Shown in pieces: positions 34,375 through 41,911 of a stretch of 64,000 nt of DNA. The position numbers were made by a program, and so were the translations under genes. The notes beneath the pieces were generated by a model that was given only the letters and a program-made list of their open reading frames with translations, did no database searches and was not told where the DNA came from. This stretch comes from Clostridia bacterium (GTDB taxonomy: Bacteria > Bacillota > Clostridia > Christensenellales > CAG-917): the NCBI GenBank assembly GCA_900763875.1, contig CAAFLX010000021.1:65548-129547 (forward strand). The letters are read 5' to 3'. Numbering within the stretch: the first letter of the stretch is position 1; each line of letters begins with the position of its first letter.

Positions 34375-35610
34375 ATGAAAAGTTTGACACAATTATACAA
34401 AATCGGTCGCGGGCCTTCCAGTTCGCACACCATGGGCCCCGAAAAAGCCGCAAAACTCTTTATGGAGCGCAACAAAAGCGCGTACTCTTTCAAAGTCGTT
34501 CTCTACGGCTCGCTGGCAAAAACCGGCAAAGGTCACGGCACAGACGAGGTGCTAAAAAAGACTTTCACCAAGCCCGTGGACGTCGTTTTCGACTACGAAA
34601 CCGAGCATCTACCCCACCCGAATACAATGGATTTGTTCGCCGTTGACCTCAACGGAAAAATCATCGACTCGTGGCGTGTGTTCAGCGTCGGCGGTGGCGC
34701 AATAGAGGTCGAGGGCGAAAGTTCGATAGACCCTCCCGATGTCTACCCACACCACACTTTCGAGCAAATTCGCGCCTATTGCGACGAGCAAGAAATCTCC
34801 ATTCCCGAATACGTGATTAGGTTCGAAGGCGAACAAATCCGCGAATATCTGCAAACGATTTGGGAAACAATGAAAAACGCAATCAAGCAGGGCTTGAAAG
34901 CAAGCGGCGTGCTCCCCGGCGGTCTAAACACCGAGCGCAGAGCCAAAATTCTCTACCAACAACGCCACATCGACGAAACCCCTCAAACCAAGGAAAATCG
35001 CCTCGTATGCGCGTATGCTTTTGCAGTCAGCGAGCAGAACGCGTCGGGCGAAGTGATTGCAACCGCCCCCACATGCGGCGCGTGCGGAATCCTGCCTGCC
35101 GTGCTCAAATACGAGCAAGAGGCTCACAAATATTCGGACGACGATATCCTCGACGCCCTCTCGACAGCAGGCATCATCGGCAACATAGTCAAAACAAACG
35201 CCTCGATAAGCGGCGCGGAGTGCGGCTGCCAAGCAGAATGCGGCACAGCCTGCTCTATGGCGGCAGCAGGTCTTGCCCAACTTTTCGGTATGGATTTCGA
35301 CCAAATCGAATACGCCGCCGAAGTTGCAATGGAGCATCACCTCGGTTTGACTTGCGACCCTGTCGCCGGACTTGTGCAAATCCCCTGCATCGAGCGCAAC
35401 GCCGTTGCTGCAATGCGCGCAATAAATGCCGTTTCGCTTGCAAGTTTTCTCACCACATCTCGTCAAATCTCCTTTGACGCCGTGGTTGAAACAATGTATC
35501 AAACAGGCAAAGACATCAACGTCCGCTATCGCGAAACCTCCGGCGGCGGACTCGCCAAAAGCTACAACCACTCACGCCTACGCCACGCCAAACGCCACAA
35601 AAAGAAATAA
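34375..35610 (+). CDS. sdaA: Single-chain iron-sulfur L-serine ammonia-lyase
   Basis: 411 residues fusing the beta and alpha parts that many Bacillota encode separately. The N-terminal region carries GRGPSSSHTMGPEKAA. The catalytic part has ATAPTCGACGILPAVL, then the cysteine-rich GAECGCQAECGTACSMAAAG, and CDPVAGLVQIPCIERN that bind a [4Fe-4S] cluster. It converts L-serine to pyruvate and ammonia and is oxygen-sensitive, consistent with an anaerobe. A single gene with its own promoter. Confidence 0.94.
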   Translation: MKSLTQLYKIGRGPSSSHTMGPEKAAKLFMERNKSAYSFKVVLYGSLAKTGKGHGTDEVLKKTFTKPVDVVFDYETEHLPHPNTMDLFAVDLNGKIIDSWRVFSVGGGAIEVEGESSIDPPDVYPHHTFEQIRAYCDEQEISIPEYVIRFEGEQIREYLQTIWETMKNAIKQGLKASGVLPGGLNTERRAKILYQQRHIDETPQTKENRLVCAYAFAVSEQNASGEVIATAPTCGACGILPAVLKYEQEAHKYSDDDILDALSTAGIIGNIVKTNASISGAECGCQAECGTACSMAAAGLAQLFGMDFDQIEYAAEVAMEHHLGLTCDPVAGLVQIPCIERNAVAAMRAINAVSLASFLTTSRQISFDAVVETMYQTGKDINVRYRETSGGGLAKSYNHSRLRHAKRHKKK

Positions 35611-35642
35611 CCCTTTCTGTTATTTCTCTTTACACAACAATG

Positions 35643-35669
35643 AAAAACCGCGTTAGATACGCGGTTTTT
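35643..35669 (+). terminator. Cassette hairpin AAAAACCGCG, copy a (after sdaA)
   Basis: A 10-bp stem AAAAACCGCG / CGCGGTTTTT with loop TTAGATA, 32 nt after the sdaA stop. The A-rich and T-rich flanks make it bidirectional. Four more copies of the cassette occur up to 41874. Confidence 0.8.
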
Positions 35670-35673
35670 GCAT

Positions 35674-35821
35674 TTCTGGTGGAAGTGCGGGGATTTGTAG
35701 CGACAATGGAGCGTAATAGCGAAGTGCGCAAGTTTACTTGCACAAACGTAGCGTCAGCCCGAACAAAGGGGTTCACGTTGCAAAGCAACGGCACGATGAA
35801 ATCGTGCAAAATCCCCGCATA
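35674..35821 (+). repeat. ssrA-3'-end element, copy A
   Basis: Opens with the same TTCTGGTGGAAGTGCGGGG segment as the 3' end of the tmRNA gene. It continues with about 100 bp shared with copy B, then two hairpins (GTTGC/GCAAC and GCACGAT/ATCGTGC), and ends in AAAATCCCCGCA, which is complementary to its own opening TGCGGGGATTT. It is bordered by a terminator-like hairpin (AAGTCGAAC ... GTTCAACTT, 35837-35858). Confidence 0.75.
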
Positions 35822-35864
35822 AAAGCATAAAAGAACAAGTCGAACAGGGTTCAACTTGTCTTTT

Positions 35865-36021
35865 TTCTGGTGGAAGTGCGGGGATTTGTAGCGACAAAGG
35901 AGCGTAATAGCGAAGTGTGCGAGTGTACTCGCACAAACGCAGCGTCAGCCCGGAAAGAGGGGTTCACACGGCATTGCCGTGATGCGATTTTGACAAAATC
36001 GCATAATCCACGCATTCCTAC
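35865..36021 (+). repeat. ssrA-3'-end element, copy B
   Basis: 191 bp after copy A, the 24-bp ssrA 3' segment returns exactly, followed by the same GTAGCGACAA, GGAGCGTAATAGCGAAGTG and GCAGCGTCAGCCC blocks. The second half differs (ACGGCATTGCCGT and GCGATTTTG / CAAAATCGC hairpins). Its end AATCCACGCATTCCTACC complements its beginning, so the unit is a large imperfect palindrome. Confidence 0.75.
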
Positions 36022-36029
36022 CAAAAATG

Positions 36030-36056
36030 AAAAACCGCGTTAGATACGCGGTTTTT
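36030..36056 (-). terminator. Cassette hairpin AAAAACCGCG, copy b (after ssrA)
   Basis: Identical to copy a, 8 nt beyond the tmRNA 3' end. It would terminate the minus-strand tmRNA transcript. Confidence 0.8.
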
Positions 36057-36063
36057 GCATTTC

Positions 36064-36427
36064 TGGTGGAAGTGCGGGGATTTGAACCCCGGTCCACCCG
36101 ACCATCCTCGGCACTTTCTACACGTTTAGTTGGTGATTAAAATTTTTCTTGCTTCGGTTCACCTACAAACCTTGCTTCGATAATCCCGTGATAACAACAA
36201 CCCTACCGAGAACTCAGATTGCGTTGTCTGTTTTTCTGACGCCGATTGCTGAGGGAACAGAAAACCTCGGGTCGACGCGCTGACTAAATTACGCAGCGAG
36301 AGCGAACTCCATAGAGGAGCTCTTTTGATTGTTTTTTGCGTTTAATTTTAACGTTCCGTTTTAACGTAGCCGAGCCTACGACGTGCTTATCCCGTATCAA
36401 ACCGAATGTCGAATCCAGAACACCCCC
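36064..36427 (-). ncRNA. ssrA: tmRNA (transfer-messenger RNA)
   Basis: 364-nt gene on the minus strand. The 5' end GGGGGTG (36427-36421) pairs with 3' CACTTCC followed by ACCA (36064 end). The 5' segment TTCTGGATTCGACA and the T-arm GGGGTTCAAATCCCC are diagnostic. The tag reading frame begins with a GCA resume codon at 36339 and runs to TAA at 36289: A K N N Q K S S S M E F A L A A. The tag ends in the usual ALAA degron read by ClpXP or ClpAP-type proteases. It rescues stalled ribosomes together with SmpB, which is not in this window. Confidence 0.96.
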
Positions 36428-36521
36428 AAAAGCGGACAATCAAAAACCGCCTTGGTGCAATGATTATATCATAACTTATGCAAAAATCAACCACATTTTG
36501 CAAAAATGTCGAATTATATGC

Positions 36522-36548
36522 AAAAACCGCATATCTAACGCGGTTTTT
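36522..36548 (-). terminator. Cassette hairpin, copy c
   Basis: AAAAACCGC, 9-nt spacer ATATCTAAC, GCGGTTTTT: the same cassette as copies a and b in the opposite orientation. It stands upstream of the tmRNA gene and downstream of the PocR-AraC gene, so it can terminate the latter. Confidence 0.72.
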
Positions 36549-36725
36549 CTTTTACTTTCCATATCATTATTCAATTTGTTTAAAGCCTCTGTGGAATTGC
36601 GATCTCTTTTTTGTGACGGTTTTGAAAAACTTATCATAAAAGTGCCAAGGATCGTCGCACTGCCCGTTCTATTTTATTGTACGCGTGTTATTGCATGCGT
36701 GTGCGCTTGGGCGTGTATGCGCGCA

Positions 36726-37580
36726 CTAGAGAACGGCGGAGCGGAATTGGTTGGGAGTCATCCCCGTGTACTTCTTGAACATGCGGTGGAAATAGGCAGG
36801 ATCGTCAAAACCGACCATCTCTGCGATTTTGCCGATTTTGATGTCCGTTTGCAACAAAAACTCTTTTGCTTTTTCTATACGGCAGGACGTGATGTAGTCC
36901 GTCACATTTTGTTTCATCACGCGCATAAAGAGTTTTGAGAAATAGTTTTCGCTGACGTAGGACATTTCGGCAAGTTGCGCCAGCGTGATTTTGGACGCAT
37001 AGTTGTCGTTGATGAACTCGACAGCCGCTCTGACGCGTGAATCCACGCGTTCGCTGTCCACGTTGTTTTTTGCGATTTTCATAACAAGATCCAAGCTCGA
37101 TAGATTGTTGACCATCATCTCTATGAGTTTGGTTGCGGCAAAATATCTGTCCTTTTCCACCACTCGAAACTCGTCATAATGTTTTTGCAAAGCGGGATCG
37201 AAGTCTTGTTGGGGATATACATAGTCCACAACATCATCGATATCGGTGCGCACTTCCCCGCCGCAAATCGCCGATACATACTCGCCGTTGATGAAGATGG
37301 GCACGACAAACTCCAAAATGCCGTAATGGCACTTGAAGAAGTTGGTTTTCTTGCTTTTTGCCGCCGCGATTGCCGAGTGTATGATGCAATCGACGCACCT
37401 TGAAGCCACGTCGGGATCTTTGCGCGCCGCAATGCAAAACTCCGACTCGTTCATGGGCGGAATAATGATGTTGCCAAGCGGATCGAGCATTGCAAAAGCC
37501 AATCCGGTGGCTCTCGACACATAATTGAGAGCCTTGCGGAACTTGTCGATTTCGATAAATTCTTCAAATCTACTCTTCAT
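36726..37580 (-). CDS. AraC-family regulator with PocR sensory domain
   Basis: 284 residues. The N-terminal half is a PocR domain (RATGLAFAMLDPLGN, a cysteine cluster around ASRCVDC, FKCHYGILEFVVPIFINGEYVSAICGGEV), proposed to bind small hydrocarbon-like ligands. The last 100 residues hold two AraC helix-turn-helix motifs (KITLAQLAEMSYVSENYFSKLFMR and KIGKIAEMVGFDDPAYFHRMFKKYTGMTP type). Divergent from the hydrolase/membrane gene at 37791. The intergenic region between them carries repeated TTGTGCA-like sites, so it probably controls that gene. Confidence 0.92.
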   Translation of the reverse strand: MKSRFEEFIEIDKFRKALNYVSRATGLAFAMLDPLGNIIIPPMNESEFCIAARKDPDVASRCVDCIIHSAIAAAKSKKTNFFKCHYGILEFVVPIFINGEYVSAICGGEVRTDIDDVVDYVYPQQDFDPALQKHYDEFRVVEKDRYFAATKLIEMMVNNLSSLDLVMKIAKNNVDSERVDSRVRAAVEFINDNYASKITLAQLAEMSYVSENYFSKLFMRVMKQNVTDYITSCRIEKAKEFLLQTDIKIGKIAEMVGFDDPAYFHRMFKKYTGMTPNQFRSAVL

Positions 37581-37600
37581 TTTTGTACTTTTGTGTCCTT

Positions 37601-37653
37601 ATTGTGCATTTTGTAGTCTATATTGTGCAATTAAATTGTACACCAAGTGTGCA
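37601..37653. promoter_or_regulatory. Repeated TTGTGCA-type sites, candidate AraC operator
   Basis: ATTGTGCA (37601), ATTGTGCA (37622), ATTGTACA (37635) and AGTGTGCA (37646) are spaced 21, 13 and 11 bp, roughly whole or half helical turns. They sit just upstream of the promoter at 37664-37692. Direct repeats upstream of -35 fit AraC-type activation. Confidence 0.5.
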
Positions 37654-37663
37654 GTTTTGTCAA

Positions 37664-37692
37664 TTGCAATTTTATTTTGCAAAATATATATT
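37664..37692 (+). promoter_or_regulatory. Promoter of the hydrolase/membrane protein gene
   Basis: TTGCAA (37664-37669), 17-bp spacer, TATATT (37687-37692). The leader of about 90 nt ends with AAAGGAGAC before the ATG. Confidence 0.65.
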
Positions 37693-37790
37693 AAAGATGA
37701 GTTAAATGCGCAAACTGAATTGCATGGGGTTTTTGGGCGTTGCGCCAACCAAAGAATGAGAAAAAAAATATGTGATAAAGGAGACAAATT

Positions 37791-39806
37791 ATGGACTACG
37801 TAAAGAGCAACATTGCAAATTTTTGCAAGAAAAACAAAGTCAATCTTATTTTTCTCGTGGTTTGCTTGCTGGTTATTTTCGTAAGCAGTTTCTGTGCTTC
37901 TTGCATTCAAGCGGACGGTTTCAAAGTGAACGTAACCGACCTTAGAAATGAGAAAAACACGGGGACTATCACAACAACGACTGTCGCAGCAGACGGCTCA
38001 ACGGTTGAAACTCAAACCGCCGTCAAAGGCAAAGTGGTGTCGGGCATTTTGTTTGTTCCAAAGGACGCAAGCCCCGAAAACCCGCTGCCTGCAGTTGTGC
38101 TCACTCACGGCTATCTCAACAACCGTGAAATGCAACTTCAAAACGCAATCGAGCTTGCTCGCCGCGGCTTTATCGTGCTCACCGTTGACCGCGAAGGACA
38201 CGGCAACTACAACAACAGCGGCAAGCAAAACGCTATGATGGCAACCAACGGCTTGTACGACTCTGCAAAGTATTTGTACAATCTCGACATAGTTGACAAA
38301 TCCAAAATCGGTATCTCCGGACACTCTATGGGTGGCTACACCACAGCGGCAACGCTTATGGCGGACAAGAACGTGGGCATCGTTTCTGCAGGTTTGATGC
38401 AGGCTTGGAGCTCGTTTATGGGCGCAGGCGCAAACGTGTCGGTGGGATTCCTCAAAGCAAAAGACGATGAATTCTTCTTCTCAACAATGGAAAACGGCGG
38501 CACGCTCCCAAGAGATTTTCTCTCCACCACAACCGCAAAGAAATTCCTCGGTCTAACGGCTGAAGACACAATCGTCAACAAAGGCATCTACAAACAAACC
38601 GCAACGGGCGCGGAACTCATCACCCCCGCAGGCGGTCAAGCAGTGGACGGAACTTTCCGCGCAATATACGAAATCGCAGGCGTGCACCCGCAAAACCACG
38701 AGTCCGTGGAAGGCGCAAATGCGGTGGTCAACTTCTTCTACAACGCATTCGGCACGCCGAACGGACACAAATATATTGCCGAAAGCAAACAAACCTGGTG
38801 GCTCAAAGAAGCATTCTCGCTCCTTGGACTTATTGCAGTCATCACGATGATATTCCCCCTCATCGGCCTTCTTCTCAAGACAAGATTCTTCAAATCAATC
38901 TCCGTTGGCGAGCAAGTGGCAAACGAGAACGGCGAAATGGTGTGGGTTGGCAACAAGCCTATTGAACCGACTCCCCTCCACGGCGTGCAAAAGCATTTGA
39001 CCTACTGGATCGGCGCATTGGCGGTGGCAATCTTCTCGGGACTGACAATTCATCCCATCTGCACCAAGTTTGGCGGCAAATTCTTCCCCAACACTCAACT
39101 TTATCCGCAAGACACGACCAACTGGGTGTGCGTATGGGCAGTCTGCACCGCTCTGTTCGCTCTTGCAACGGTGCTGTTCCTGTGGGCAATCAACGGCATT
39201 GTCAATCGTTTCAGATACAAAGAAGAAGCAAGCAGCCACACCGAAAATCCCTTTGCCCCCGCAAGAGTGCAAACCGGCATAACCGGTCTTGCAAAGACGT
39301 TGTTGCTTGGCATAATCGCAGTCGCAAGCGTGTATATCGTCACCTATATTAACTGGCAAGCATGGACGGTGGACTTCAGAATTTGGACGCTCGCCATCAA
39401 GGTGTTCAACATCGAAATGCTGCCCACAATGATGAGATACGCTCTGTTCTTCGGCATATTCTTCAGCGTCAGCGCAATCTTCAACGAGGGATTCCGCGCA
39501 AAGAACCTTCCCGAATGGGCAACAATTCTCATCAACGTATTCTTCAACATCTTCGGAGTCCTTTTGATGATTGCAATCCAATACGGCACGTTTACAACGA
39601 CAGGCGTATTGTGGCAAAAAGATATGGCTCTCGGATACATCGTGCTTATCCCCATGGTGCCCATTCTTGCAATCTCAACCGTCATCTCAAGAAGAATGAC
39701 CGCAAAGACCGGCAACGTCTGGCTAGGAGCTGTGATCAACACGTTGCTCTTCACCATGATGACTTGCGCCAACACCGCAGCGTCCTTTGCATACGTACTT
39801 GGCTAA
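37791..39806 (+). CDS. Membrane-anchored alpha/beta hydrolase fused to multispan membrane domain
   Basis: 671 residues. One membrane helix (about 18-40) is followed by an extracytoplasmic alpha/beta-hydrolase domain of the dienelactone-hydrolase type (about 75-335): AVVLTHGYLNN oxyanion loop, VDREGHGNY, nucleophile elbow GISGHSMGGY (about 175-184), and HPQNHES as the candidate catalytic histidine. The remaining 330 residues contain about eight hydrophobic helices with no transporter signature I recognise. A strong SD (GGAGA) supports the start. It may act on a lipid or envelope ester; the substrate is unknown. It is controlled in all likelihood by the divergent PocR-AraC regulator. Confidence 0.85.
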   Translation: MDYVKSNIANFCKKNKVNLIFLVVCLLVIFVSSFCASCIQADGFKVNVTDLRNEKNTGTITTTTVAADGSTVETQTAVKGKVVSGILFVPKDASPENPLPAVVLTHGYLNNREMQLQNAIELARRGFIVLTVDREGHGNYNNSGKQNAMMATNGLYDSAKYLYNLDIVDKSKIGISGHSMGGYTTAATLMADKNVGIVSAGLMQAWSSFMGAGANVSVGFLKAKDDEFFFSTMENGGTLPRDFLSTTTAKKFLGLTAEDTIVNKGIYKQTATGAELITPAGGQAVDGTFRAIYEIAGVHPQNHESVEGANAVVNFFYNAFGTPNGHKYIAESKQTWWLKEAFSLLGLIAVITMIFPLIGLLLKTRFFKSISVGEQVANENGEMVWVGNKPIEPTPLHGVQKHLTYWIGALAVAIFSGLTIHPICTKFGGKFFPNTQLYPQDTTNWVCVWAVCTALFALATVLFLWAINGIVNRFRYKEEASSHTENPFAPARVQTGITGLAKTLLLGIIAVASVYIVTYINWQAWTVDFRIWTLAIKVFNIEMLPTMMRYALFFGIFFSVSAIFNEGFRAKNLPEWATILINVFFNIFGVLLMIAIQYGTFTTTGVLWQKDMALGYIVLIPMVPILAISTVISRRMTAKTGNVWLGAVINTLLFTMMTCANTAASFAYVLG

Positions 39807-39852
39807 TTATCTCCCTCCTTATTTAACTGATATAGTTGCCAAAACCAGAAAA

Positions 39853-39960
39853 AAAGACAAGTCGAACCCCGTTCGACTTGTCTTTTTATTGTATCAAATC
39901 AAGGATTTTGCACGATTGCAAATCGTGCCCTTGCATTGCAACGCGAACCCCTCGGTCGCG
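39853..39960 (-). repeat. Inverted, partial copy (C) of the ssrA-associated element
   Basis: Begins with the terminator-like hairpin AAGTCGAAC / GTTCGACTT, then GGATTTTGCACGATT, ATCGTGCC, TTGCAACG and GAACCCCT. These follow in the same order as in the reverse complement of copy A (35760-35860). It lies 47 nt after the hydrolase gene and can terminate it. The remaining sequence of 39807-40115 is non-coding and also holds hairpin copy d. Confidence 0.7.
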
Positions 39961-40066
39961 GACGACAATTATCGTTGAAAACTATATTAATGATATTGAT
40001 TTGTGAAGTTGCAAATTTCCGCTTTATAACAATATCCTAGTTGTTAATTTTTATTTAATAAAAACT

Positions 40067-40093
40067 AAAAACCGCGCATCTAACGCGGTTGTT
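40067..40093 (-). terminator. Cassette hairpin, copy d (after O-antigen-ligase-like gene)
   Basis: AACCGC, spacer GCATCTAAC, GCGGTT with A-rich and T-rich flanks, 23 nt beyond the stop of the gene at 40116. Confidence 0.65.
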
Positions 40094-40115
40094 TGGGTTT
40101 TGTGGTTGTGAAAAT

Positions 40116-41636
40116 TTAGATATTATCGGATATTCCGTCGGGATATTCGTCGGGTTGCGGCTCGCGCAAGTATTCGTCGGAAGGTAGTTTTTTGACAAAG
40201 AGGCGTGCGGCAAGATGTTTGAAAAAGTCGAGCATATCCGCAAACGGATTGCGACCGCCAAAGGCTCGGCACTTTGCGTCGGGCAGATCGATTTCAACTG
40301 CAAACGTCATAATCAAGAGCATTATGAAGAACGTCGGGCCGAAGAAGTTGGTGTCAATCATTCCGTAGGCGTCAAACAATACGGTTGCGCAAAGCAACAT
40401 AACTGCGGCAGGTTTTTTGCGGCTTTCAAAGAAAGTGCGATAGCGGAAGAAATAGAAAAATGCAAAGCCTATCGCGCCCGTTATACCCATTGTGGCGAGG
40501 ATTTGCAGTGCGGTTGAGTGATACCAATACGGCGTATAATTGTTGTGCGCCATATCGCCGAGGCGGTAGTCCCACCCCGAGCCGAAAATCGGCCATTTTT
40601 TGAAGACTCCGATAGCCTCGGGATAGAGCCACTCCGTCCTACCGCTACTGTCCAACCCTTTACCGAGGAATGTCGAAACGATTTTGCCGACGTATTCGCC
40701 ATAGAGCGCGCTCACAAGCACGACAACGCCCAAAATCACGCTCAAAGTTACGCCGAAAAGGATTTTGTTTTCAGACTTTGCCATAACGTAGAGGCACATT
40801 GCAGGCATTGCGATTGTGGTGAACAGAATCGCGCCTCGACAGCCCGTGGCAATGATAAGCAAGTATTCGAGCACCGCCATAAACGCAAACAGCGGCGTTG
40901 CCTTGTTCTTCTTGATACAAAAATAGAGAGAGGCAGGAATCGTCATACTCAAAACGGGCGCGACGTTGTTCGGGCCTGCCCAGCCTAGCGCGATATTTTT
41001 TGCGAGCATTGCGCCGACAATCTCGTCAACGCTGTCGAAAGTTGAGAAATACACAACCATTTGCGCGCAAATCACGACGCCCATCGCAAACAGCACTTTA
41101 AGAATGTATTCCGCCATTTCCTTTCTGTCGCGCTCGTCCTGCGTAACGACGAAAAAGGAGTAGAAAACCCCTGCCACGACTATGAGCGCGAGTGCGGTCA
41201 CAATGACAATCGGATTTTCCGTCGGAGAGCCTGCTCCGCCGAGCGCAAATGGTATAAACAGCGCAATAAGCGAGCAATGAAAGCCTTTTATTCGTCTTGG
41301 CGAAAGGAGCGTAAAATCACGCTTGTAGCGCACTAGATTGAATATTGCGCCCACAAGCAACACCACAACAAGGGATAACAACCAAGCAAAATCGTCAAGG
41401 CGGTGGCGATTGGAGCGTATGATGAGCGTAAACATCATCACAACGCACAACACCTGCTTTGTGCCTTTACCGAAGAAAAGCGGTATTATGGCAAGGAGTA
41501 CGAGCACGGCAAGCATTGCCGCCCACACGTCAAAACACCAGCCTATAAGCACGATAACGGCGGACAAAAATATGAAATAATCCGATTGAATGAAACGATT
41601 TGCTCCATTCAACGTCTTTTGCAATTTATCTCTCAT
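40116..41636 (-). CDS. O-antigen ligase-like (Wzy/WaaL family) membrane protein
   Basis: About 506 residues with ten or more membrane helices. The Wzy_C-type loop is present: SSGRTEWLYPEAIGVFKKWPIFGSGWDYRLGD with a following HNNY...HSTALQ segment, as in O-antigen ligases and polymerases. In Gram-positives this family acts in export or ligation of surface polysaccharides. I start it at the ATG at 41636, which follows GAAGA, rather than at the upstream ATG at 41825, because hydrophobic homologous sequence begins there. A consensus promoter lies at 41770-41798. Confidence 0.85.
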   Translation of the reverse strand: MRDKLQKTLNGANRFIQSDYFIFLSAVIVLIGWCFDVWAAMLAVLVLLAIIPLFFGKGTKQVLCVVMMFTLIIRSNRHRLDDFAWLLSLVVVLLVGAIFNLVRYKRDFTLLSPRRIKGFHCSLIALFIPFALGGAGSPTENPIVIVTALALIVVAGVFYSFFVVTQDERDRKEMAEYILKVLFAMGVVICAQMVVYFSTFDSVDEIVGAMLAKNIALGWAGPNNVAPVLSMTIPASLYFCIKKNKATPLFAFMAVLEYLLIIATGCRGAILFTTIAMPAMCLYVMAKSENKILFGVTLSVILGVVVLVSALYGEYVGKIVSTFLGKGLDSSGRTEWLYPEAIGVFKKWPIFGSGWDYRLGDMAHNNYTPYWYHSTALQILATMGITGAIGFAFFYFFRYRTFFESRKKPAAVMLLCATVLFDAYGMIDTNFFGPTFFIMLLIMTFAVEIDLPDAKCRAFGGRNPFADMLDFFKHLAARLFVKKLPSDEYLREPQPDEYPDGISDNI

Positions 41637-41769
41637 AATTATCTTCTTTGGTACAATCCTATGTTTTTGAGCTGCGCCTAGTGAGCAAGCGGCAATTTGC
41701 AGTCGCATAACACGCAAAAGCAATGCGCACAACTCGTATTCGGCACGGTTTTTATCCCTAATAAAAGTT

Positions 41770-41798
41770 AGTATATCACCTTTATGCGAGCGTGTCAA
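41770..41798 (-). promoter_or_regulatory. Promoter of the O-antigen-ligase-like gene
   Basis: Minus-strand TTGACA (41798-41793), 17-bp spacer ending AAAGGTGA, TATACT (41775-41770). The spacer end and -10 are nearly identical to those of the addB promoter (57496-57524). Confidence 0.75.
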
Positions 41799-41847
41799 TT
41801 CAGCCCAAAAGCGCAACGTCGCCACTCATAGTATGCCTCAAATAGAG

Positions 41848-41874
41848 AAAAACCGCATATCCAACGCGGTTTTT
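41848..41874 (-). terminator. Cassette hairpin, copy e (after M20 peptidase gene)
   Basis: AAAAACCGC, spacer ATATCCAAC, GCGGTTTTT, 38 nt after the M20 peptidase stop on the minus strand. Confidence 0.78.
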
Positions 41875-41911
41875 CATACAATTCGGTTATTTCCGTTCAA
41901 ATTCTTTCCCG

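Noticed and set aside
35674..36084. CRISPR array
   Set aside because: There are three repeats of 24 bp, but the period is 191-196 bp, the intervening DNA is itself homologous, and no cas genes are present.
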